NCBI GenBank assembly: GCA_963801985.1
Contig: CAWDGV010000013.1
Location: 62,001-126,000, forward strand
DNA: 64,000 nt
Origin: JABDQZ01 sp963801985
GTDB lineage: Bacteria; Pseudomonadota; Gammaproteobacteria; Chromatiales; Chromatiaceae
Direction of reading: 5' to 3'
This document shows, in pieces, positions 18,873 through 27,446 of this stretch. The notes below the pieces were generated by a model. The model searched no databases. It had not been told where the DNA came from and saw only the letters and a program-made list of their open reading frames with translations. The position numbers and the translations under genes are program-made. Position 1 is the first letter of the stretch. Each line of letters begins with the position of its first letter.

Positions 18873-18954
18873 TCTAAGGCAAATGACTCAAGTTCACCGT
18901 TGTTCACTGCCTTAAATAATTAAAAAGACTCACCCAAAGGATGCAGGAGGAAAA

Positions 18955-21843
18955 ATGGCAAGCGATTTATCTGCCAACGAAGCGACTATTGACGGTATTG
19001 CAGTACCACCAACACTTGATGACGTGAAACACACACACGCAGAAAATCCTGCATCATCCGGATTCCAGGTTATCCGCCGTAACGGAAAAGTCACGCACTT
19101 TGACGCTAACAAAATTGCCGTTGCCATGACCAAGGCCTTCCTGGCGGTTGAAGGGGGTAATGCAGCAGCGTCCACACGCGTTCACGATACCGTAAAGGAT
19201 CTGAGTGAACAGGTCGTGCAGGCTTTCATGCGTCGCCAGCCTAACGGCGGCACTATTCATATAGAAGATATCCAGGACCAGGTTGAACTGGCATTAATGC
19301 GTAATGGCGAGCACCAGGTTGCACGTAATTATGTTTTATATCGTGCCTCCCGCGCCCAGGAACGCGCCGAACAGGCTGCTGCCGGTGGTGACATTCCCGA
19401 AGAACACAAAATCAACATCACACGTAAAGACGGCAGTACCGCCCCTCTTGATATCCAGGCGATCCGTGCACTGGTAAAAGAATCCAGTGAAGGTCTTGAA
19501 GAGGTTGATGGCGAACGCATACTGAACGATACCTGCCGCAACCTGTTTGACGGAGTCAAGGAAAGTGATGTGGCCCAGGCTTTGTGCATGAGTGCACGCA
19601 CCCTGATTGAGTTTGAGCCAAATTACGGTTTTGTTGCTTCCCGACTGCTACTGAATACCCTGCGTAAAGAAGCACTGGATTTCCTGGACATGCAGGTGGT
19701 GGTTAACACCCAGTCTGACATGGCTGAGCATTACGGCGACTATTTTAAAAACTATATCCATCGTGCTGTCGAACTGGAATTACTGGACGGTCGTCTGGCC
19801 CAGTATGACCTGGACAGGCTGGCTGCTGCCATTGATCACGAACGTGACCTGCAGTTTACCTACCTGGGCCTGCAGACACTTTATGACCGCTATTTCATTC
19901 ATAGCGGCGACACCCGCTTTGAACTGCCGCAGGCATTTTTCATGCGTGTTGCGATGGGCCTGGCGATTAACGAGATCAACCGTGAAGAACGCACCATCGA
20001 ATTCTACAGACTGCTTTCCAGTTTTGACTTCATGAGTTCAACGCCAACCCTGTTTAATTCAGGCTCGCTGCGTCCACAGCTTTCCAGCTGTTACCTGACC
20101 ACGGTGCCCGACCATCTAGAAGGTATTTACGGTTCCATCAAGGACAATGCCCTGTTATCCAAGTTTGCTGGCGGCCTGGGCAACGACTGGACACCGGTTC
20201 GTGGCCTGGGTGCACATATCAAGGGCACCAATGGCAAAAGCCAGGGTGTTGTACCTTTCCTTAAAGTTGCCAATGATACTGCTGTTGCAGTTAACCAGGG
20301 CGGCAAACGCAAAGGTGCAGTCTGCGCCTACCTGGAAACCTGGCATATCGATATCGAGGATTTCCTCGACCTGCGTAAAAACACCGGTGATGAACGCCGC
20401 AGAACACATGACATGAATACCGCGAACTGGATTCCGGATCTGTTCATGAAACGTGTTGCAGAAGACCAGGATTGGACCATGTTCAGTCCAAACGAAACAC
20501 CGGACCTGCATGACCTGACCGGCAAGGCTTTTGAAAAAGCCTACGTTGCCTACGAAGAAAAAGCCAGGAACGGTGAAATCAGCATTTTCAAAACCATGAA
20601 GGCAGTAGACCTGTGGCGCAAAATGCTCGGCATGCTGTTTGAAACTGGTCACCCCTGGGTCACCTTCAAGGATCCATGCAACCTGCGTTATACCAACCAG
20701 CATATCGGCGCAGTACACAGCTCCAACCTGTGTACCGAAATTACCCTGCATACCAATGATGCTGAGATTGCTGTCTGCAACCTGGGCTCTGTTAACCTGG
20801 CAGCCCATGTCGATGAAAATGGCTTAAACCAGGAAAAACTGGAAAAGACCATCAACACCGCCATGCGCATGCTGGATAACGTAATTGATTACAACTTCTA
20901 CAGCGTGCCGCAGGCTCGTAACTCCAACCTCCGACACCGTCCGGTTGGACTGGGCATTATGGGATTCCAGGATGCCCTTTATAAACAGAAACTTCCCTAC
21001 TGCTCGAATGAAGCAGTGGAATTTGCAGACCGCTCCATGGAAATGGTCAGTTACTACACGATCCAGGCATCAACAAACCTTTCTGAAGAGCGTGGCCGTT
21101 ATTCAACATTCGAAGGTTCACTATGGAGCCAGGGCATTTTGCCGATCGACTCCATGAAGAAGCTGGCCAGTGAGCGTGGCGGTTACCTGCAGGTTGATGA
21201 CAGCGAAACCCTGGACTGGAAAACCCTGCGTCGTCGCGTCAAGAAAGTCGGCATGCGCAACTCCAACACCATGGCAATTGCTCCAACGGCAACTATTTCC
21301 AATATCTGTGGTGTCAGCCAGTCTATTGAACCGACTTACCAGAACCTGTTCGTTAAATCGAACCTGTCAGGCGAGTTTGTCGTCATCAACCCGTACATGG
21401 TCAGAGACCTCAAGGCTCTCGGTTTATGGGATGAAGTCATGGTCAACGACCTGAAATATTACGACGGTTCCCTGCAGAACATTGATCGCATCCCTGATGA
21501 AATCAAGTCGATCTACGCCACAGCTTTTGAAATTGATGCCCGCTGGCTGATTGAAGCCGGTTCACGTCGCCAGAAATGGATCGACCAGGCCCAGAGTCTC
21601 AACCTGTACATGGCAGAACCTTCAGGCAAGAAACTCGACAACCTGTACAAGCTGGCCTGGGTCAGGGGTTTAAAAACCACTTATTACCTGCGCTCGATGG
21701 GAGCCACCCATGTTGAAAAAACATCGGTTGAAGGCGCCAGTACATCAAGTTCGATAAAAGTTGCCAATACCGGTTTATCAGCCGTCGGTGCTGCACCTAA
21801 AGCCTGCTCGATACTGGATCCGGATTGTGAAGCCTGTCAATAA
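18955..21843 (+). CDS. nrdA: Class Ia ribonucleoside-diphosphate reductase, alpha subunit
   Basis: The 962-residue protein has a strong GGAGG site before its ATG. Two ATP-cone domains are recognisable at the N-terminus (~38-125, beginning VIRRNGKVTHFDANKIAVAM, and ~145-235, beginning ITRKDGSTAPLD). The catalytic barrel follows with SSCYL (Cys ~379), NLCTEI (Asn, Cys and Glu ~591-595) and the second redox Cys region. The C-terminal swinging tail has Cys951, Cys958 and Cys961 in CSILDPDCEACQ. It reduces ribonucleoside diphosphates with NrdB. Two cones are more than the single cone of E. coli NrdA and allow dATP inhibition by oligomerisation. It is transcribed from the NrdR/DnaA promoter, and nrdB follows after 190 bp. 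Confidence 0.97.
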   Translation: MASDLSANEATIDGIAVPPTLDDVKHTHAENPASSGFQVIRRNGKVTHFDANKIAVAMTKAFLAVEGGNAAASTRVHDTVKDLSEQVVQAFMRRQPNGGTIHIEDIQDQVELALMRNGEHQVARNYVLYRASRAQERAEQAAAGGDIPEEHKINITRKDGSTAPLDIQAIRALVKESSEGLEEVDGERILNDTCRNLFDGVKESDVAQALCMSARTLIEFEPNYGFVASRLLLNTLRKEALDFLDMQVVVNTQSDMAEHYGDYFKNYIHRAVELELLDGRLAQYDLDRLAAAIDHERDLQFTYLGLQTLYDRYFIHSGDTRFELPQAFFMRVAMGLAINEINREERTIEFYRLLSSFDFMSSTPTLFNSGSLRPQLSSCYLTTVPDHLEGIYGSIKDNALLSKFAGGLGNDWTPVRGLGAHIKGTNGKSQGVVPFLKVANDTAVAVNQGGKRKGAVCAYLETWHIDIEDFLDLRKNTGDERRRTHDMNTANWIPDLFMKRVAEDQDWTMFSPNETPDLHDLTGKAFEKAYVAYEEKARNGEISIFKTMKAVDLWRKMLGMLFETGHPWVTFKDPCNLRYTNQHIGAVHSSNLCTEITLHTNDAEIAVCNLGSVNLAAHVDENGLNQEKLEKTINTAMRMLDNVIDYNFYSVPQARNSNLRHRPVGLGIMGFQDALYKQKLPYCSNEAVEFADRSMEMVSYYTIQASTNLSEERGRYSTFEGSLWSQGILPIDSMKKLASERGGYLQVDDSETLDWKTLRRRVKKVGMRNSNTMAIAPTATISNICGVSQSIEPTYQNLFVKSNLSGEFVVINPYMVRDLKALGLWDEVMVNDLKYYDGSLQNIDRIPDEIKSIYATAFEIDARWLIEAGSRRQKWIDQAQSLNLYMAEPSGKKLDNLYKLAWVRGLKTTYYLRSMGATHVEKTSVEGASTSSSIKVANTGLSAVGAAPKACSILDPDCEACQ

Positions 21844-21883
21844 CGGGTAAAGAAATTTGCTGGTGGAGTTTGAGTTTATATGG

Positions 21884-21991
21884 ATGGATTTAGAACTCTC
21901 GCTCATGTCACCCAAGGGTCACCGTATGAACCCGGACTCCGCTGGCAAACCAAACGAAAAACCAAAGGAACTCCTTGATGGAGTGATGTAA
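21884..21991 (+). CDS. Possible 35-residue ORF between nrdA and nrdB
   Basis: An ATG at 21884 opens 35 codons ending at 21991 (product begins MDLELSLMSPKGHR and is basic and polar). A second overlapping frame starts at 21880. There is no clear ribosome-binding site and no recognised family. The region also holds a short inverted repeat (AAGGAACTCCTT). Listed only because the nrdA-nrdB gap is long for this operon. Confidence 0.15.
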   Translation: MDLELSLMSPKGHRMNPDSAGKPNEKPKELLDGVM

Positions 21992-22033
21992 CAGAAAAAC
22001 AAAATATAAAAAGACAAAGTAAAGGAAAAGTCT

Positions 22034-23263
22034 ATGCTGAACTGGGATGATCCACTGGCCTCACCTGCGAAACCAGAAACCGCGACACCGCCACCGGCGG
22101 CGTTCGAAACTCCTGTTGCTGAACAACCAATCGTTGCAGATGAACCGCTGCAACAACATGCTGAAGCATTACAGGAACCCGTAGAGAAAACCAGGCAGCC
22201 TGCCGCAGAGAAACCAGACCAGGTTCAGGAAACTGCAGAATCACTGGCGCGTGATATCAAACCCGTTAATGCTGATGACAAGCGTGTTATTAATGGCATG
22301 ACGGACATCAACCAGCTGGCACCGTTCAAGTATCCCTGGGCATGGGAATATTTTCTAAACGCCAACAAGAACCACTGGACGCCACTGGATATCAACATGG
22401 CGCAGGATGTTCATGACTATCATCACAAGCTGACGCTGGAAGAGCGTCATGTGTATGAAAATGTATTGTCCTACCTGACAACTTCCGACATCCTGGCAAT
22501 GCGTAACATCGGTCTTGCCGTGATGGAAAAAATGAGTGCGCCGGAACTGCAGATCTACCAGGCTCGCCAGGTGTACGAAGAATCCCTGCATACCTGGACA
22601 TACCAGCACTGCATTGAAACTATTGGTCTGAACCAGGGTGAGATTTACAATCGCTACCGCGTGGTACCCGAAATCAATGGCAAAATCCAGATTGCCAACC
22701 GTCGCCTGAACTCGGTAATGCGTTCTGACATCGACCTGCGTGACCGTGATGAACTGGAAAACTTCGTCATGTCCTACATCTTTTTTGCAGGTATTTTTGA
22801 AGGCTGCTGGTTCTATAACGGTTTCAGTCCGATCTTTGCATTACAAAGACGCGGCATGATGAAAGGCACCGCAGAACAGCTGCAATACATTATGCGTGAT
22901 GAAGTACTGCATGCCTCTTTTGGTATCCGTGTTGCCAAGCAAATCATTCTGGAAGAAAACGTCACACTGGATCCAAAGAAAATCAGCCACATGTGGGAAG
23001 AAGCAGAAGCAGCTGAAGAAAACTATGCCCGCTACCTGTTACCTGATCCTATTCTGGGCTACTCGGCAGAAGACCATATTAACCAGTTCCGCTTTATTGC
23101 CAACCGTCGCGCCAAGTCACTCAACATGGAAAAACCATTCCCAGGTGTTGATGAAGCTGCATTACCCTGGCTGGATGAACAGGCCAACATGCGTAAAGAG
23201 AAGAACTTCTTTGAAACGCGCGTGACTGAATATCAGACCGGTGGTGCATTAAACTGGGACTGA
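22034..23263 (+). CDS. nrdB: Class Ia ribonucleoside-diphosphate reductase, beta subunit
   Basis: The 409-residue R2 protein contains the di-metal ligands in the expected order: D152, E183, H186, E256 (with one more Glu expected near it), E290 and H293. The radical-bearing tyrosine is Y190 (ESLHTWTY), four residues after the ligand His, as in E. coli NrdB. Before the ferritin-like core lies an ~80-residue Pro/Glu/Gln-rich extension. The protein begins LNWDD and ends GALNWD; the C-terminal peptide normally docks R2 to R1. It supplies the tyrosyl radical for NrdA. An AAAGG site precedes the start, and a terminator follows the stop. Confidence 0.96.
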   Translation: MLNWDDPLASPAKPETATPPPAAFETPVAEQPIVADEPLQQHAEALQEPVEKTRQPAAEKPDQVQETAESLARDIKPVNADDKRVINGMTDINQLAPFKYPWAWEYFLNANKNHWTPLDINMAQDVHDYHHKLTLEERHVYENVLSYLTTSDILAMRNIGLAVMEKMSAPELQIYQARQVYEESLHTWTYQHCIETIGLNQGEIYNRYRVVPEINGKIQIANRRLNSVMRSDIDLRDRDELENFVMSYIFFAGIFEGCWFYNGFSPIFALQRRGMMKGTAEQLQYIMRDEVLHASFGIRVAKQIILEENVTLDPKKISHMWEEAEAAEENYARYLLPDPILGYSAEDHINQFRFIANRRAKSLNMEKPFPGVDEAALPWLDEQANMRKEKNFFETRVTEYQTGGALNWD

Positions 23264-23286
23264 TATTTCCATTATTTTCAATAATT

Positions 23287-23322
23287 AAACGGCGCTTTTG
23301 TTGGTAAAAGTGCCGTTTTTTT
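23287..23322 (+). terminator. Rho-independent terminator of nrdAB
   Basis: A 12-bp stem (AACGGCGCTTTT paired with AAAAGTGCCGTT, one G-U) closes a 6-nt loop and is followed by a run of seven T. It starts 24 bp after the nrdB stop. Confidence 0.93.
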
Positions 23323-23323
23323 G

Positions 23324-23644
23324 TTGATCCAGGCTGGTTCACTATCCGGTCTAGTATTTTTTTTATAAAACAATAGATTAATAAAAAACAGGCCGGCACA
23401 TATATAAACCTGGTCATTGCACTTCTGTATAGCCAGATTTCTCCAAAGCGGACGCTTTTTCTGACTTATACAAATGACTCGTTAGGCAACTTCTCGGTAT
23501 TAACGGTCGGTTGAGTTTACTCGATCATTTCCTCTTATGGACTCTTGCTGCCATTGAAGGTTTACTTTTCTCAAAATGATGACAGGCTCTCCCTTGCTAA
23601 AGAACAAGGATAGAAGTAAAAAAATGATTTTCCTGAATTAAGTT
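23324..23644. other. Intergenic region between nrdB terminator and USP gene
   Basis: About 320 bp without a convincing gene on either strand. Short frames here have no recognisable product. The convergent nrdB and stress-protein genes end on either side. Confidence 0.5.
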
Positions 23645-24604
23645 TTATTTTACCGGTGAAACAAATCCCGAGGGCTTTATAGCCAGCACTGAACATTGTA
23701 ATTGATCAAGAATCGACTCAGCGGTATTACCGATAATGAAACCTGGAATTCCCGTCCGAGCGACCGTACCCATGACGACTAGATCTGCCTTCAGTTCCCT
23801 AACCAATTGAGGTATAACTTTTTTAGGTTCACCCCTCGGTAAATGAATCTTTGGCAATATATAATCAAATGCATCTCTACCAATCTCCTTACGCAAATTT
23901 TGAATCAACTCATTGATTGCGCTTTGGTGCTGGCTGTGTACTCCCAAAATAATACTCTTTTCAATCTCTTCAGGGTTTTCTGACCATAAGCTGGCAAATC
24001 CTGCTTGAGTAGCATCCCAAGCATGAACCAGATGCAAGGAGGCTGAATCAGTAAGCGCCAGGGAGCTAGCAATTTCGAGAATCTCCTGATCAAGCATTTG
24101 CTCATCCGAAGCATCGTCATATGGATCAATCCCAACAGCAGCCACAATGCACTCGTAGTTTGAAGTTTCCTCGGCTTTCATCAGCCAGACCGCGCAGGGA
24201 CATTTACGCAATAGATGCATATCTTCACTACCAAAAAGCCGATCAATATAATTCGGGTTTTCTGCAGCTTTTACCAATAGGTCAAATCCATTTTTTAAAA
24301 CGGTGCGAATTGCTTCGATAAACTTTATACCCACCAAAACATTTATGCGGATATTCAAACGTTGCTGATAAGGCGCGATCAAAGATTCCAGCTCTTGGCG
24401 ACGCTCGGCAATCATGTCAGCTTGCATATCAGAGGATATAAGCCCATCGGGGAGCATGCCAATACCAGCAGTGACCACGGGTATCACATCAATAACTGTC
24501 AAATCTGCTTGATTGTTCTGTGCCAGCGAAACCGCGCTGGCAATGGTTGCACCCTGCGAAACAGAACCTTCATATAAATACAGTATGTTTTTAAATCTCT
24601 TCAT
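23645..24604 (-). CDS. Tandem-domain universal stress protein (UspE-like)
   Basis: From the ATG at 24604, preceded by GGAG, the product has ~319 residues made of two Usp domains. The first begins FKNILYLYE; the second begins CIVAAVGIDPY and ends with the nucleotide-binding-type motif GTVARTGIPGFIIGNTAE. UspE-type proteins support survival under starvation, oxidative or respiratory stress. The start overlaps the end of the antiporter gene by 14 bp, so the two are translationally coupled. An in-frame ATG at 24631 is also possible. It is a close paralogue of the frameshifted gene at 26354-27338. Confidence 0.92.
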   Translation of the reverse strand: MKRFKNILYLYEGSVSQGATIASAVSLAQNNQADLTVIDVIPVVTAGIGMLPDGLISSDMQADMIAERRQELESLIAPYQQRLNIRINVLVGIKFIEAIRTVLKNGFDLLVKAAENPNYIDRLFGSEDMHLLRKCPCAVWLMKAEETSNYECIVAAVGIDPYDDASDEQMLDQEILEIASSLALTDSASLHLVHAWDATQAGFASLWSENPEEIEKSIILGVHSQHQSAINELIQNLRKEIGRDAFDYILPKIHLPRGEPKKVIPQLVRELKADLVVMGTVARTGIPGFIIGNTAESILDQLQCSVLAIKPSGFVSPVK

Positions 24605-26264
24605 TTTTTTCTCCTGTTTGGTGGTCGTCAACCACTGGGGTCGACATGATCCGGTCCGCAGCGTTCCTTGCTGCGTCCATATAAGGCATCAACACCATGT
24701 CCACACTTTCCTGCTCGAACATGTAGGCATCCTGCTGGTTATGGGTAGCGATCGCGATCCTACCGTGAAAGTTCTGCTGGCGAAGGGCGTGCAACAGCAT
24801 GCGGTTGATGCTTCGATCACGAACAGTGCTGACCACCCATTGTATGCGTGTCAGCGGTAGTGTCGCCACGAATTCCGGGTCCTCCGCATCACCGTAATGA
24901 ACCCCATACCCTTCACGACTATGGCTCTGTACCGTCCCCGGATCGAAATCGACAACCAATAACCGGCAACCCTGATCATGTAGATTTGCGGCCAGTGCTG
25001 CACCATATCGGCCCAGCCCGATCAAAAGCACATCCAAATTAACGCTCTCATCCAACTGGTCATCGAACTCCCGATGGGGCACCTTGCGTTCAAAAATAGA
25101 AAGCCACGGGGCCAGGCGCTCATAAAGTAAATGGGAATAAAGAATCATATAGGTAGACACACTGATGGTGACCAGTCCAACCAGGGTTATCAGACCTATC
25201 GTCTCCTGTTCCAGGTGACCCAAGCTTAGACCTAGAGCTACCAGTACCAGGGAGAACTCGCTGATCTGAGCCACTGTCAACCCGGCAAGAAAGCCTGTGC
25301 GCTTTCGGTAACCCATATAGCCCATGATGACCATGACAATAAGGGGATTGCCGATCAGGACGAATAACGAAAAAATAACCGAGGCACCCAGTTGCGACCC
25401 TAGTGTGCTGAGGTCCAGGTTGGCCCCCAGCTCAATGAAGAAAAATAACAACAAAAAATCGCGCAGACTGACCAGACGCGCAGCCACTTGTTCACGATAG
25501 GCTGTTGATGCGATAGAGACACCGGCAAGAAATGCACCCACCTCTTTACTGAATCCGAGTGCCTCTCCTGCTGAGCCTCCTAACACGGCCCAGGCGATGG
25601 CAAAAAGCATCAACAGCTCTGATGAGTGAGCCAGGCGGTGCAACAACCACGGCAAGACATAGCGCATCAGCGCTGCCACGGTAAGCAGCATGGCTGCCCC
25701 TTTCAGCAGAATCTTCAAGGCTTCCCAGCCGATGTGAACGTCTCCCTCTGCTTTGCCGAAGGCCGTCAGGCCAATCATCACCAGCACTACAACGATGTCC
25801 TGCACAATAAGAAAGCCCACTGCGATACGCCCATGCAGGGCATCCACTTCGCGCTTGTCCGACAGTAACTTGACGATAATGATAGTACTCGAGAAAGTTA
25901 GAGCTACCGCTACGTAAATAGCGTTGATATGGGACATCCCCAGCATTAAAGCGATCAAGTAACCTATCACAGAGGTAAAGATCACCTGCCCAAGACCAGA
26001 TGCCAAGGCGACCGGACCAACAGTCTTAATGATGTGCAAATCCAATTTCAGGCCAACGATAAAAAGCAGCAATGCAATCCCAAGACGGGCAAAGAGCTCA
26101 ATTTCATCACTTTGCTCTACCATGCTTAAAGCTGAAGGTCCGAGCAAGATACCCACAGCAATGAAGGCGACAATCAATGGTTGGCGCAAAAGCTGGGCCA
26201 CTGCGCCGCCAATTGCGGCTAAGCCAAGAATCGCTCCAACTTGAACAAATACATTTTCAAACAT
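24591..26264 (-). CDS. CPA2 cation:proton antiporter with TrkA-N domain (Kef-type)
   Basis: The 557-residue protein starts with about 12 membrane segments of the CPA2 family (LRQPLIVAFIAVGILLGPSAL; FSSTIIIVKLLSDKRE; GFLIVQDIVVV). A cytoplasmic Rossmann TrkA-N domain (~410-525) follows, opening with VLLIGLGRYGAALAANL and an acidic residue after the next strand (VVDFDP), as expected for NAD(H) binding. Kef proteins exchange K+ for H+, lowering internal pH during electrophile stress. The neighbouring stress-protein genes on both sides, all leftward, support a stress role. The ion is not provable from sequence. Confidence 0.9.
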   Translation of the reverse strand: MFENVFVQVGAILGLAAIGGAVAQLLRQPLIVAFIAVGILLGPSALSMVEQSDEIELFARLGIALLLFIVGLKLDLHIIKTVGPVALASGLGQVIFTSVIGYLIALMLGMSHINAIYVAVALTFSSTIIIVKLLSDKREVDALHGRIAVGFLIVQDIVVVLVMIGLTAFGKAEGDVHIGWEALKILLKGAAMLLTVAALMRYVLPWLLHRLAHSSELLMLFAIAWAVLGGSAGEALGFSKEVGAFLAGVSIASTAYREQVAARLVSLRDFLLLFFFIELGANLDLSTLGSQLGASVIFSLFVLIGNPLIVMVIMGYMGYRKRTGFLAGLTVAQISEFSLVLVALGLSLGHLEQETIGLITLVGLVTISVSTYMILYSHLLYERLAPWLSIFERKVPHREFDDQLDESVNLDVLLIGLGRYGAALAANLHDQGCRLLVVDFDPGTVQSHSREGYGVHYGDAEDPEFVATLPLTRIQWVVSTVRDRSINRMLLHALRQQNFHGRIAIATHNQQDAYMFEQESVDMVLMPYMDAARNAADRIMSTPVVDDHQTGEKNEEI

Positions 26265-26353
26265 GCTATTGATGCCCCAGTATTGACTGCAGAAGATGTG
26301 ATACCGCCACGGTTCTCACCCCGGTTGGACCTTCCAAGTCACGCATCCGGGAC

Positions 26354-27338
26354 TCAGTCTTCCAGAGTGACCGGCGACACAAACCCCTTTGGCTTGGCAG
26401 CGAGCACCGAGCAATCGATCTGAGTCAGAATCATTTCTGCGGTGTTTCCCATAACCAAGCCGCTGATACCGGTGCGCGCCACGGTCCCCATTACCACCAG
26501 ATCCGCCCCGAGTTCCTGGATCAGGGCTGGAATCTCCTTGCGTGCCGAACCCTTCACCAAGTGGGCATTTGGATTAAGGTAGCGTGTGGCTTCTGGACCA
26601 AGCCGGTCAGCCGTCTCCCGTATCAGTGCATCCAGGTTTTCTTTATGGTGACGCTCGCTCATCTCCACATAGGCATTGACCTTTTTCTCGTCCGTCCTCA
26701 AAAATCCGTTGCGCATGGCCCCTTCCCCGATGGCCTCCCAAGCATATAAAACGTGTAGTTCAGCAAATTCTGACAGGGCCAGAGAAGTTGCCATTTCCAT
26801 TACTTGCCGGTTCAGGGTCTGACGGCCTTCTATCTCACCGGGAGGATAGCTGTCATCCACGTCCACAGCCGCCACGATGCAACCGAATTTACCGTCCGAG
26901 CCGGGGCTTGATCATCCAGACCGGACAAGGACATTTGCGTAACAGATGCAGGTCATCGCTACCGAACAGGCGGTCGAGCCAGCTGGGATCCTCCGGCGCC
27001 TTGATCACCAGATCGCAGTCTTCCCGCAGAACCTGGCGAATGACTTCAATAAACGGGGTTCCGATCACCACTCGACTCTGGATGCTGATGCGCTGCACAC
27101 AGGGAGCCGTCAGATCGGACAGGAACTGTTCGCGTTCATTCACCATCCACGCCTGCAGATCCCTCGAGATCGGGCCGCCTTCGAGCATGCCGATGCCGGC
27201 GGTAACCCGTGGCACCACGTCCAGCAAAGTCAACCGGGCCTGGTTGTGCTCCGCCAACGCCATCGCCCGCTCCACTACCGCCGCACTATCCTCTTGGGTG
27301 GCGGAGGCCACACACAGGATGTTTCTGAATCTGTTCAT
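26354..27338 (-). pseudogene. Tandem universal stress protein gene, one frameshift in a C run
   Basis: The first Usp domain reads from the ATG at 27338 (GGAGG site upstream) to LLRKCPCPVWMIKP and then goes out of frame. The second domain (CIVAAVDVDDSYPPGE to GTVARTGISGLVMGNTAE) is open in the next frame down to 26354. The shift maps to the four G at 26903-26906 (C4 on the coding strand). Removing one base restores a product colinear with the paralogue at 23645-24604. A homopolymer miscall is as likely as a true mutation. The gene lies between the antiporter and the P-type ATPase. Confidence 0.87.
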
Positions 27339-27446
27339 GGAATCGTCCTCCGATTCGAAATGGTTAGTCCTCTTGGTCCAGGGTATCACCGGGCCGTCCC
27401 CTGCCATCTTCACTTGGTGCCACGCCGCTGGACAAGTGTTACGGTT

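Noticed and set aside
20155..20808. A 217-codon - strand ORF
   Set aside because: It lies wholly inside nrdA on the opposite strand, a shadow of strong codon bias in nrdA.
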